Shown here piece by piece: positions 43,411 through 53,640 of a stretch of DNA of 64,000 bases. The stretch spans positions 4,216,001 through 4,280,000 of the forward strand of contig NC_089551.1 of assembly GCF_040115645.1 (NCBI RefSeq). The letters are read 5' to 3'. Under the pieces are notes generated by a model. That model searched no databases, was not told the DNA's origin, and saw only the letters and a list, made by a program, of their open reading frames with translations. This DNA is from Euwallacea fornicatus. Taxonomy: Eukaryota; Arthropoda; Insecta; Coleoptera; Curculionidae. The position numbers and the translations under genes were made by a program. Position 1 is the stretch's first letter, and every line of letters starts with the position of its first letter.

Positions 43411-43559
43411 ATTATTATTAAATTTTTTCACTTATTCACAATAATTTTCTTTTGATATTTTGATCGTTTTTATCTCTACCCGACCCAAGGTAATGCCAGA
43501 ATTTCAAACGTGTACGATGTGTTCTTCTTGGTGTTGCGGTTTTTTTGAAAGTCAGTGTA

Positions 43560-44155
43560 AATTGTCACGTTACGATAACAATATCGACTTCAGTTCTAGT
43601 AATGCGGGAATTTCGTCGTGCATTATTGATAATTCTACCTTGAACTGTATCAACAGAATGAAACGAAACGATATTTCGTATCGATCAATGCACGTTTCAA
43701 TGTCGCATGGGCGATTGTACAAATTGTTTTTGTCGGCCTGTGCAAAAAACTTCTAACCACAAATATTTACATTAATACCAGGAGGTATGAATAAAAAAAC
43801 TTCACAATGTTTTATGTAAGCTCATTTCGAATTCTCCGCATTCCCGGGTATAAATTTTCGTGGCACGTTGGCAGGCCCGTGAGGAGCATATATTTCAATT
43901 AGATAAATCGTTATTAGGGCTGACTAGAATACAATCGGATTTCATTTTTTTCATTTTTTTAATTGGATTTTTGGCTAACGAATCCGAATTTCTCGGGCGA
44001 ATTGCACGACGAACGTTCGCGGGGATGTACAGGATTGTCCGCAAAGCGCGCGCCGGACGATTACGGCCTCGTTCATGGTTTCTTTCGAAAAATTCTTTTT
44101 ACAGTTACATGTACGGTGAGTGACTTTAATCTTTGAACACTTGCGTTTGTAGTAA
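43560..44155 (+). other. Unassigned DNA with a weak promoter/exon candidate
   Basis: A TATA-like GTATAAATTT lies at about 43849-43858. It is followed by a GC-richer segment with an open frame without ATG start (from about 43860) that runs into TACG|GTGAGTGA, a good splice-donor match at 44115. The frame contains a hydrophobic stretch (FIFFIFLIGFLANESEFL) and a basic stretch (RIARRTFAGMYRIVRKARAG). No family is recognised. It may be a host exon, but the evidence is thin. Confidence 0.2.
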
Positions 44156-44158
44156 ATA

Positions 44159-45130
44159 CACTGGCCCGCAATAGTCTTGGTACCCTTCTATCAAACGTAC
44201 ATTATTTCCTATTTCTTTTTAACAACTAGTTTAATTTTTATTTACACTTTACATATTAATTCATACACTTCTGCTACATTAAATAATATAACTAATTAAA
44301 GATATAATTATCGGCATGTTAAGAAAAAAATACATTTTCGTCCGGCGGGCAAAATACTACCTCGCAAAAGTCTTGGTACCTATAACAGAATAAAGTTATA
44401 TTTATGGTACATATGATTATTAGCACCCTGTTGGGTACCCCTTTAATTTTATAACTTGTAATAGCCTATTTGGCACTGAGTGAACAAGTTTTTTTGTTAC
44501 ATCAGCGGTTATCTTAGGCCATTCCTCCAAAATAATCCGTTTTAGACATTCTTTATTTTGAATGTGGTGCTGACGAATTTTAGACTCTAAAACACTCCAT
44601 AAATGTTCAATCGGATTTAAGTCTGGACTCTGAGGAGGTGTTTCCAACAAATGACGGGTATTATATATGAGCCATTGGCGTACATTGTAGGCCTTATGTT
44701 TGGGGTCGTTGTCTTGCTGGAAGGAAACATCCTCGGCAAGCCCTAACTTTTGGGCACTTTGCTTTAAATTTGTCTTTAAAATGTTGAGATACACTTTATA
44801 ATCTATAATTTCCTCTATTATATAAATATTACCCATTGCAGCTGCTGACATGCAACCCCAAACCATGATACCGCCATCTCCATGTTTCACGGTTTTAATA
44901 GTGTTGCTTGAACTCAATGCCGTATTTGACTTTCGCCACACTGTTATGCATCCATCAGATCCAAAAACATTAAATCGACTTTCGTCTGACCAAATCACTT
45001 TATCCCAAAAGTCAGGAGAAGAATTTTTGTACTCGTTGAGCAAATTTCAATCTCTTCAACCATTCCTAGACTACGTTAGGACTATTAATCAATTATTTGA
45101 AAATATCACGGGATATTGGCTCTAAATTCC
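44159..45130 (-). mobile_element. Tc1-like element K, truncated
   Basis: The left end TA-CACTGGCCCGCAATAGTC is followed near 44362 by an inner copy of the binding motif ('ctcgcaaaagtcttggtacc' against 'cccgcaatagtcttggtacc'). This shows the IR/DR form. No matching right end exists within 1.5 kb, and the transposase lacks its DNA-binding half, so the 5' part of the element is deleted. Confidence 0.85.
44420..45090 (-). pseudogene. Tc1-like transposase, catalytic half open, N-terminus lost
   Basis: A continuous 207-codon frame from 45043 to 44420 begins EYKNSSPDFWDKVIWSDESR (first Asp) and continues FNVFGSDG, VKHGDGGIMVWGCMSAAAMG, VSFQQDNDPKHKAYNVRQWL (second Asp), PPQSPDLNPIEHLWSVLESK (Glu). 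I count 34 residues between second Asp and Glu. It ends SVPNRLLQVIKLKGYPTGC. A one-base shift upstream leads to LKRLKFAQ at about 45090, and beyond that homology stops. The catalytic triad and the rest of the domain are intact, but both HTH motifs are missing. It is the best-preserved transposase sequence in the window. Confidence 0.92.
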
Positions 45131-45480
45131 TCCTCAGATAAGTGTGAGAAAACGGTAAAAGGCCATTATGAATCTCCTCGTATTTCTTGTTTATGTTAAG
45201 ATCATTAATCGGCATTATCTGAAAATGATACAGGCTTTTGCCAAAATTGGTGTGGGAAGAGAGGGTTGTTTATAAATTCCTTTAACGTAGGTGAGAAAAA
45301 TAGTTAAACGTTTGGTACCCGTGAAAAAAAGGGTGGTCGGCCCTTCCATCCTATCGGTTCATTCACGAAAAGGGAATGTGTTCAGGGCGTTGATACCGGG
45401 TAGCATCAGGGATTCCATTTTTCGGTTACGGGGAGTAAAGGAGTGCTTCGAAAACTTGCATTGTTTTTTTTCCACCTTTT
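45130..45480. other. No recognisable gene; faint internal repeats
   Basis: Two diverged blocks about 123 bp apart resemble each other ('gttaggactattaatcaatt' near 45076 and 'gttaagatcattaatcggca' near 45198). No coding sequence. Confidence 0.4.
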
Positions 45481-45634
45481 AACCACGAACCTTACATATG
45501 CGACATTACAACAAAATATTTTGGGTTTTTACACTGAACACCCTATATATTATTACATTTTTGTATTCTACGTTCAATTTTAATGCAATTTTATTAACAC
45601 GTTGGAAATCTTAGAATTAATAGTTTTCGAGATA

Positions 45635-47242
45635 CAGTGATGGACAAAAATATTGGCACAGCACACATTTTTTGAAATAGAGCCTTATATTTCACAAATA
45701 AAAAGAATCTGTATCAGACGGATAATGTTACATTATACCTTCACCCTTTAACTTCATTTCCGATACATAGTAAAATTCAAAACGGTAATGTGGAAATTAT
45801 TTTATTGCAAATACAAGAGTAACTAGTAATTTTAGGGAGACAAAAGTATTGGCACTATTAATACTATCTTTCAAGTATTTCTAACTCTGACTGAATTGAA
45901 AAAAAAAACAATTACAAAGCATTATTTATGTTTACGTCACTAAATATCAAATGCAAAATATTCGTTTGAACATCAATCTGCATTGTAGATTGTTGTTGGT
46001 AGTAAAATGGGTCGTAAAGGTAAAGAAACCACAGAGCCCGGAGGAAAAATAATTCTTAATTTACGTCGATGTGGAAAATTGTATCCCGAAATAGCAAATG
46101 TAGTGGAAAAAAGTCGTTTTACAGCTCGTAGAGTTATCAAAGAATTTAGGAACTGCAGCGGTTTTAAAAATATGCCACGATCAAATCGGCAACCAAAGCT
46201 GTCAGCCAGATAAGAGAGACCAATTATTAAACAATCCTCATACTTCAGCTTCAGAAATTACGTCTACATTAAAACACCATGAAGATAAAGACGTTTCTAC
46301 GAAAACTGCTCGTAGAATGTTGCATAGCTTACAGAGCTAGAGCTGCCAGGAGAAGATAATATATCAGCCAAAATAATCAGAAGAAACAGTAACATTTTGC
46401 AAATCAATATGTAAATTAAGCAAATGTGTTCTGAGAAAAAAGTTATTTTTTCAGACAAAAAGTCTACAGTGTGTAGGAATCAAAGCACTGAGCTTGATGT
46501 TAAAAATTTGAGGCAAACCATTAAGCATGTGGGACACGGTGTGTTGGTTTGGGGTTGGGTGGTTGTGGGAGGGGTTGGAAATTTGGTGTTTATTGACGAA
46601 ACAATGAGTAAAATGGTTTATTTAAACATTTTACAGAATAATTTAAGGCAGAGTACTGAACAGCTAACTATAGTTTATGATTACTACTTCCAACAACATA
46701 ACGATCCAAAACACACGGCTTATGTCGTTAAATAATGAATAGTTAACCGAGTTCCCCATCAATTAGCCACGCCCCCTCAGTCACCAGACATGAATCCGAT
46801 GGAGAATTTATGGAGCGGCTTAGAAAAACGCAACAGAACACACCATTTTTCGAATAAGAACCAAATTAAAGATAAACTTACTCAAGAATGGAATTCTGTA
46901 AGTGGAGAATGTGCTCGAAAATTAGTTTACTCTATGCAAACACGACTTTAGGAGGTGATAAAAAGGAAAGGTCTATCGACACAAGATTATTTCTGTTTTA
47001 ATTCCTTTCTTTTATTACGTTGTATCAATACTCTTATCCGCGTGAAATTACGAGTTACTCTTGTATTTGCAATAAAATGTTTTCCACATTAGCATTTTAA
47101 ATTTTACTTTGTATCAGATGTAAAGTTAAAGGTTGTAGGTATGATGTAACATTATCCGTATGGTACATATCTCTTTTATTTACGAGATATAAGGCTCTAT
47201 TTCAAGAAATATATGCTGTGCCAATACTTTTGTCCACCACTG
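45635..47242 (+). mobile_element. Complete Tc1-like element L, nested in M
   Basis: The left end CAGTGATGGACAAAAATATT and the right end, read inward, CAGTGGTGGACAAAAGTATT begin arms of about 200 bp ('gataatgttacat' and 'tgcaaatacaagagtaact' are shared). An inner copy of the binding motif ('gacaaaagtattggcact') lies near 45839. TA is duplicated at 45633-45634 and 47243-47244. Length 1608 bp. Confidence 0.94.
46007..46983 (+). pseudogene. Tc1-like transposase relic (element L)
   Basis: It starts MGRKGKETTEPGGKIILNLR, RCGKLYPEIANVVEKSRFTA (first HTH) and RRVIKEFRNC. The second HTH is broken by stops. Then VIFSDKKST (first Asp, FSDxS context), TIKHVGHGVLVWGWVVVGGV, YYFQQHNDPKHTAYVVK and PPQSPDMNPMENLWSGLEKR (Glu present). 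The second catalytic Asp is His (QQHND for QQDND). It ends SMQTRL, stop, EVIKRKGLSTR. Several stops; inactive. Confidence 0.88.
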
Positions 47243-47849
47243 TACGTGTAATTGAATGTTGAAAGTGACAGTTACAGATCTGTGCAAAATTGCAAATTGT
47301 TAACAAACAGAGAGATATTTGGGAACTCGTTTTTGTCAGAATATAATAGAAGGTCCGTGTTTTGGTACGGTATCAAGCTTCGCTTAACACTCTCCATAGA
47401 GTGTTCACGAAAATATTGCCAACTTGAACATCAAAAAATGATCTAAACTGTGAGATTTCAAATGGAACCCGACTATTATTTTGATGTATTATGAAACTGC
47501 ACTTAAAAGGAATCTGTGTTCACGTTGAATTACCTTTACTAAAGTTGCATAGTTTTTGTGCAATATTGTTTTACAAGTTTATGCATGGGCGGTATATCCC
47601 TAATTATAATGTAAATATAATGGAAGTGACTACGGAGACTGACAAATAGAAATAGTACCGACAAAACTCCATTTCTACTAGTGTCTAACGGAAACCGGAA
47701 AAATCATATCAAAATAAACAAGTAACGACAAATGTCTTATTTTAAAAAATAGTTTTTAGCAAAATAACTTTCTTTCACTTAACTGTGTACAAAAAAATAT
47801 TCTCTCAGGTTGGTGACTGTGAAGAATAAGAGAAGGATTCAATTCAGCT

Positions 47850-47948
47850 AGTAAGTTAATGCTACAAAATGTAAATAGGTCCTTAACAGAGAGAATGAAT
47901 ATGTGTCTGCAACAAAACGGTAGACAGTTTGAACATATCATGCATTAA
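47850..47948 (+). pseudogene. Transposase C-terminus in the centre of element M
   Basis: SKLMLQNVNRSLTERMNMCL followed by QQNGRQFEHIMH and TAA. The NG.QFEH(L/I) tail just before the stop is typical of DUF4817/DDE_3 transposases and resembles the tail of the F relic (QQNGWYFEHPL) and of G (GSQFEHLIK). Only about 32 codons remain between the inverted arms. This identifies M as a non-autonomous derivative of that group. Confidence 0.75.
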
Positions 47949-48607
47949 TTATGTGCTATTGAATAGGAACTAACCTGAGAAAATATTTTTTTACGCGCAG
48001 TTAAGTAAAAAAAGTCATTTTTTAAAAACTATTTTTCAAAATAAAATATTTATTGTTTCTTGTTTATTTTTATATGATTTTTCTGATTTACGCCACGTAG
48101 TGGTAACAAAGAAGTTTTGTCGGTGCTATCTCTATTTGTATGTTTCCATAGATACGCCCATCATATTCACATTATAATTAGGGATGTACCGCCCATGAAT
48201 AAACTTGTTACGCAAAAACTATGCAACCTTAATATAAGTAATTAAAAGTGAACATAAATTCTCTTTCGATGCAGTTTCTTAATACATCGGAATAATAATT
48301 GGGTTCCATTTGAAATTATTAAGTTTTGACCATTTTCTTATGTTCAAGCTGGCTACATTTTTGTGATCACCCTATGGAGAGTGTTAAACGAAGCTCGACA
48401 CCATACTAAAGCACGGATCTTCCATTGTATTGTGACAAAAACGAGTTCCCAACTACCTTTCCGTTTGTAAACAATTTTGCACAGATCTGCAACTGTCACT
48501 TTCAACGTTCAATTGCACATATCTTGAGAACTATTAATTCCAAGATTACCACGCGTCAATAAACTTGTATTAAAATTGAACGTAGAATCTAAAAATGCAA
48601 CAATATA

Positions 48608-48791
48608 CAGGGTGTTCCACTTGAAAAGGCAACATTTTTGGTTGTATCTTTTTTTTTGACAGATCCTGTATAAATGGAAATATTTTTTAAGTGTACCTTG
48701 GAATGTCGTACATACATCTGTAAACAGAGTTTTTGAAAGAAACTATAAATAAGGTCGCAATCGTCTGACACGCGTTTAGCGCACAACCCTG
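48608..48791. mobile_element. Possible short MITE with CAGGGTG ends
   Basis: TA-CAGGGTGTTCCACTTGA at 48606 and, read inward from the right, TA-CAGGGTTGTGCGC near 48791. The terminal match is only about 10-12 bp. The left end coincides with the right edge of element M, so it may be part of M's arm rather than a separate insertion. Confidence 0.4.
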
Positions 48792-48799
48792 TATAAGAA

Positions 48800-49670
48800 A
48801 ACCGTCTTAATTGCTCATTGTTTCGCCGCAGACCATTTTTGTACGCATTAACGTTCGGTTAGCGGCCACCGCAAAACTGGCAGTCCGTGAAAAACTTCGA
48901 AACCTTTCAAGGTTGATCACGACCTGATCTTGGCAGGAGGTTCCACTGTTGTGGACAAAAAGTCCCATGAATGCTGCTGTAAGAGTTTATGAATAAAAGC
49001 CGCTAGAAAGCGAGTGCAGACCGCTCGCTATTCTCATTCTCACGACCTAATCTAATTACAGGTGGATTAGTGCAGTTCATCCAAGTCACGAGGGAAAACA
49101 AACAAAAACACCTTCCTATTAACCGATGAATCAATAGTTATATAGTATGTTTCATAAACATACCGGGTGTAATGTACCTCCTCGTCCTTATTGTTGCTCA
49201 AAGCGATTATGTTGTTTGCGCTTCAAATACTACCCCTCTTATCAATGTATGAGATTCATTAACTTCGATCAAAGGTCCGAGTTCTGTTTGACTCCAACTA
49301 CCCTTAATAGTTCATTGATTACCTGCAGGCCGCTCTCCAGTATAAAAGTAGCTTTAGGCCTTCGGACGAGCAGAACGGTTTTTGGAGTGCTGGCCCTAAG
49401 TAGCTGTTCTATTGTCTTTTTCTCATTTTAAAGAAACCTCTTAGTGAAACAAAGATTCGTTAACGAATTAGTGAGTGGCTTGAATCCTGACAAATCAATT
49501 TCGTGGTGTCGACTATGATTGAAACACCGGCTGGCGTCACCACACGACAAACTTTCAGGGGGTGTAAAGCTCACAAAACAAAAATTTAGAACGAATAAAT
49601 TTATTCCGAAATCGCTTCGTTTCGAAGATACAGAACGTTTATTTTTCATTAAAAACATTTTTTGTTTGTT
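48800..49670. other. No recognisable gene; isolated TATA-like motif
   Basis: GC-balanced DNA without transposon homology. AGTATAAAAGTAGC near 49340 would be an acceptable TATA box for a rightward promoter, but no transcript features or protein follow it before the Tigger element. Left as unassigned. Confidence 0.4.
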
Positions 49671-49676
49671 TAAATA

Positions 49677-51992
49677 CAGGAGAACTCGGCTGTAACGAAC
49701 CTTCAAGGGACTTGGCCTGTCGTCTGTCACACGCGAACGTTCGTTATGTGTAGGTGAACGATGAAAAAAGCTTGTCGATTCGAGATTTTTGTTTCAACCA
49801 AATGCCAAATGACACAATTTTTCCTTGCAGTAAAAATAAGTTTTGCTCCTGGCAATAAACAAAAATTCTTAAATAAAATCGCATTTACATAGAAGAGAAG
49901 TCCGTAATTCGACTCTGCGCCGTGCGGTTTTCCAACATTTCCACATTGCAAAAGCTCCTGTCACATTTAAAAACTTTTCATTTTCTAGATACGTCATCTG
50001 TACATAACATACAACGGCCTTCAAAGCAGATAGGCCCCTCGCCTGTGGGGATTGAAACTTTGTCATTTCTGTTAACGTCATCCTCATCACACGAACCACT
50101 TTCGTTTTCATCATTGACAGTTATATGAACAATGTCCATATCACTAAGAAATTCAGCAACATCCACGTGTTCATCAATCATGTCATCGTTCGATACCCAC
50201 CAAATTCGTCATGTGTTGCTTACATTTGGGTCTATAATCTAGTAGCGAACTAAAAGATTAGAATGGATAAATCACTCAATTTAAGGGTTATTCTGGTATG
50301 ACTGTGAGAACCCAAGAGAAGAAATACGGACGTCGCTTACAAACGTTGATATTGACCGTGCCCTTTGCGGAGTCAGTGTGTTAAAATGTTAATGCAAAAA
50401 CCTGTTAAGGTTTACATTTAAATCATTTAGACTGAGACCCCAAATTCGCGGGAATCAACTATTCAGTGTTCTGATTGGTCAATCAGGCCAAAGAAGGCAG
50501 ATGCCAAACCTCGCTCATTTTTCTCTCCAGAGTTTTCCCTACGCAGAAATAGCTTGGACCTTGAAGCCGAAAGGTAGTTATCCAAGTTTTCCTCCTAATT
50601 CAGCCTTAATCTTGTTTCCGTGCCCAAGTTAAACATAAAAAGTAATCCCTTTGATCTTAATACAGACAATTGTTGAAGTTAACGGCAGTGTTTTTCCTTG
50701 GCTATCATTACTGATTTCCGTGACGGTACCCGTGTACAAAATACCAACTGGTGTCAGAAGGCCTTTCCTGAAGACCTCAACATCGTATTTATTTAAGTTC
50801 GCATCATCAAAAGGAGAAACGTACTGATTATTGATCCATTCGCCTAAATCTAATTCTGTTTCTTTCCTCTTATTTTGTGTTAAAATCTATTGTGCAAAAG
50901 GCAGTTCATCTTGGTCTGTACGTTCTTTCTCAACATTGAACTCGGCACGTGTGAGACGGTTGGAAATTGTCTTGTGAGACAAGTTTCTTCAGGCCCTATT
51001 TAACAGTAAAATTATTCGCAATAATGAAATTTTAAATTCTACCTTTTTGTTATGAACTTCAATTAATTTTAGCAATAACTGTCTCCGATATTTCAATTTT
51101 ACATATCGAATTACCCCTTGGTTCACTGGTAACAAGCTCGCGGGGACATCAGGGGGAAGAGAAACCAATTCGATCCGTCATAAATTTTCAATTTTTGGAT
51201 GTGCAGGGCAGTTATCGTGAACTAATAAAAAATTTCTTTTATTTTTTTTTTTTAGTTCGTCATCCCAGGTTCTTAGGAGTTCGGTAAAGTGTCTGACGTT
51301 ATCCATGATCCCTTATTAGCTTTATAAATTTGATTGTTTTTTTTTTTAATTTTTTAAAATACAATTGGTTGATTTTTAAAGCAGCTGGACGATTGAACTT
51401 GTGTGTTCGTCTAAATATTTGGTCCTTTAAGCCCACATGGTCGATTTTGTAGACTTTGAAAGCCCTTACTTTTGACAAAATTTGAAAGTTTGCACGAGCG
51501 TTTTGGAACTTGCGAATTATGTTCAACTTATCTGAAAAAGAAAGGACTTTGCGTTTAGCCTTACTAACATTGGACATTTTTAAAGATACATATGTAATTA
51601 GGGCACATTACCGAATTATTAGTGTTACATACGGTAAAAATACAATAAGACCTTTATTCGTTAAAAATCTTTACCGAATTCCTTACAAATTTTACGTTGC
51701 CCCTCCAGCCACCGTTGTTACCGGTTTCTCTATTTTTATTCCAGTCATAATTGACTAATAAATCGCTCACACCTAGACTAAACAATTCCGTAATAGAACA
51801 TTAATCAAGCCCTATTACTACTTCAAGGTAAATAATTTATAACGACTTTTACGAACACCAGTAAATTCCGAAAAAAAAAAGAACAATAATCAACGATTAT
51901 TCGGGCAGCTCACTAACATCGAGCTTAAAGCTCTTGAACATTAAAAATATGGTGCTTTACAACCGTGTGTTCGTTACAGCCGAGTTCTACTG
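49677..51992 (-). mobile_element. Complete Tigger/pogo-type element
   Basis: The left end CAGGAGAACTCGGCTGTAAC and the right end, read inward, CAGTAGAACTCGGCTGTAAC share about 24 bp. Such CAGTAGAACTCG-like ends are characteristic of Tigger elements. TA precedes the left end; the right flank reads TG instead of TA. Length about 2.3 kb, as expected. The interior is a minus-strand CENP-B/DDE_1-type transposase relic. Confidence 0.92.
49885..51577 (-). pseudogene. Tigger-type transposase relic (CENP-B HTH and DDE_1)
   Basis: It starts MSNVSKAKRKVLSFSDKLNI then IRKFQNARANFQILSK, the CENP-B N-terminal HTH. The central part and the HTH_CENPB region are mostly lost between 51300 and the first codons shown. 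The catalytic region reads VRHFTELLRTWDDELKKKNK, FLLVHDNCPAHPKIENL (DNCPAH, Asp present), then LVSLPPDVPASLLPVNQGVI (normally LPPNTTSLLQPMDQGVI; the last Asp is Asn). KLKYRRQLLLKLIEVHNKK follows. The acidic C-terminal part (DEHVDVAEFLSDMDIVHITV, ENESGSCDEDD) ends in QSRITDFSSM and a stop at 49885. Full-span but with deletions, stops and frame changes. Confidence 0.9.
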
Positions 51993-51994
51993 TG

Positions 51995-52565
51995 TTTTTC
52001 AAAAACGGTTTGCGATACGGACATAAAATTGTTTGCGTTCGTGTCCTCCACCTCTATTAAAATAAAAGAAAATAAATTTCTCCTAAATAACTTTAACAAG
52101 TCGCACGTGGAAATCTATATTGGTTTTTTTGGTCCACCGGTGAATGACAAATAGTTTTTTTCATCTTGAAAACGGCTACTTGAGCCACAAAACACTACGA
52201 GGCCTTTTTTACTAAAAATTAGAGATAATATGGAAGAAATATTCAAATAAAAAAAGGCAGTGGCGTATCATTTTTCCATCAAAAACATCCCATTGAATGG
52301 CCGCCCAAGCGCCACTGGTGTAAATGGAAATACATATTCTGCCAATTCAGGAACGTGAATATTTACTCTGCCGTAGCGTATCCCGAATCTCATGACCGCA
52401 ATCCAAAACCGTTTTTTAAATATTAAAAAAAAATTCAAATTAAACACCCTGTATTTTGAAAATAAAGCGATTTTGGACCTAACTTTATTGGCTCTAAATA
52501 CTTGTTTTTATGATCTTTACACCCCTGAACGTATGCCGGTATGTTTATGGAGCACCCCGTATTAT
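51995..52565. other. No recognisable gene; loose CACCCTGTA and CACCCCGTA motifs
   Basis: ACACCCTGTA near 52446 and GCACCCCGTA near 52547 look like right ends of CAGGGTG-type MITEs. A possible left partner with 'aaaacggtttgcgatacgg' near 52010 is only weakly similar. No element could be bounded. Confidence 0.35.
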
Positions 52566-52568
52566 ATA

Positions 52569-53327
52569 CACGTCTTGTTTCAAAACGGTGTTGTCAACCT
52601 TGAGGAGATTATAGAGGACATTGCGTTAGAACATTTTTGCATATAAACTCCCAATTGAAAATCAGACGTTTTGGCTGTGGAACAATGTTTGTCCAAAAAT
52701 TTCCTGTTTTCTCTTCAACACTAAAAGACATCGTTTTTAAGTAATTTTTATTAAATACATTCCTATAGAAATATAGAATCGAATGTGGTTCCAACATGAT
52801 GGTGCATCTGCAAATTTTGCCTGCTATGTGCAGGATCATATAAAGCTACAATTTATCGGGCGATAGATCGACAGAGGAGCACCAATCAGTTGGCCGGCGC
52901 GAAGTCCTGATTTAACCCTGTTGGACTTTTTCCTCTGGGGTTACATCAAGTCTTTGATAAATGAAATCTATGTAGTCGTCCACGGGGAATTTTTAGGGAG
53001 AGTCATCGTAGCTCTCTTCGCGCAGCGATATCTACTCATACTACAAGGAGTGCAGAATTCCATGATTAACGGAAACATTTATGTAACGAGTTGAGAGGTC
53101 GCCATTTTAAAGCATTATTATAAATTAATTATTTTAGTGAGGTTTTTAATAAAAATAACTTTAAATTTTGATGTTTTCTAGCGTCAACGGGAAAACGTTA
53201 CATTTTTGAACACAAATTCCTCCACAACCAAAACGTCTGATTTTCGACTTTATGTGCAAAAATTTTCTAACGCAATGTTCTCTATAACGTCCTGAAGTTT
53301 GATGCCACCTTTCTGAAACACTCTGTG
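52569..53327 (+). mobile_element. Short DUF4817-type element V
   Basis: The left end TA-CACGTCTTGTTTCAAAAC pairs with the right end, read inward, TA-CACAGAGTGTTTCAGAAA. Arms of about 180 bp share 'attatagaggacattgcgtt' against 'gttatagagaacattgcgtt', and 'aaaatcagacgttttggctg' against 'aaaatcagacgttttggttg'. The interior holds a transposase 3' fragment. 759 bp. Confidence 0.9.
52783..53094 (+). pseudogene. Transposase C-terminal fragment (element V)
   Basis: MWFQHDGASANFACYVQDHI (FQQDGAPPH context, second Asp retained), then after a frame change FIGR, stop, IDRGAPISWPARSPDLTLLD and FFLWGYIKSLINEIY, ending SMINGNIYVTS and TGA. This is the distal half of the catalytic domain of a DUF4817/DDE_3 transposase, with the RSPDLTxLDFFLWG motif fully conserved. 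Confidence 0.85.
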
Positions 53328-53329
53328 TA

Positions 53330-53640
53330 TATTCATTTCTGAAGTTCAGCCCCAGGGATCTCGGTAACCATGGAAAGTGCGAATTAGCTTAGATAGGGGC
53401 GAATCTTAAAATGATTGAAACTTCTTCATTGTAACTTTGTTTCCTTCGCAGCGCGGTGAGGTCGCTTTGAAATCTGACGTTTCGATTTCCGGCAACCACC
53501 ATCAACTTTGTTTTTCCTTATGGGCGCCATCTTGGATTTTAAAAATTTTTGGTGAAGTCTTGCACTTTGGTGGAAGTATTGAAAATCTCCTTTCTGCACG
53601 GTTTTGATGGAAGTGCATTCCGACACAGATATACGATATA
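53330..53640 (+). repeat. Dispersed repeat D1 copy
   Basis: It contains 'ttctgaagttcagccccagg', 'gatctcggtaaccatgg', 'ttcgatttccggcaaccacc' and 'atcaactttgtttttcctta', then 'gggcgccatcttggatttta'. It begins at the right edge of element V. Non-coding; compare 31565, 34752, 56574 and 62964. Confidence 0.75.

Larger units (their letters stand above)
41619..43557 (+). mobile_element. Tc1-like element I with an internal insertion
   Basis: The left end CACTGACGTTCAAAAAACCG and the right end, read inward, CACTGACTTTCAAAAAAACC share about 45 bp, continuing through 'caacaccaagaagaac'. TA flanks both ends; only the six bases TATATA separate it from element J. Length 1939 bp, longer than usual because 519 bp (42246-42764) interrupt the transposase. 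Confidence 0.92.
45535..48607. mobile_element. Long-arm DUF4817-type element M with nested element L
   Basis: The left arm is 45535-45634 plus 47243-47815. The right arm is about 47975-48607. Matches include 'attctacgttcaattttaat' in the left with the same sequence inverted on the right, 'gttgaaagtgacagtt' against 'aactgtcactttcaac', and 'acactctccatagagtg' against 'accctatggagagtgtt'. Similarity may continue a further 40-50 bp outward on both sides. The centre has a transposase C-terminus. The interruption of the left arm by L is precise. Confidence 0.88.

Noticed and set aside
43860..44123. Open frame of 87 codons as a confident host gene
   Set aside because: No ATG, no recognised domain and only a TATA-like motif and a donor match. 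Kept only as a low-confidence candidate within an unassigned segment.
48608..48791. Confident independent MITE beside element M
   Set aside because: The terminal match is only about a dozen bases, and similar sequence flanks the other side of M, so it may simply be the outer part of M's arms. Listed at low confidence only.
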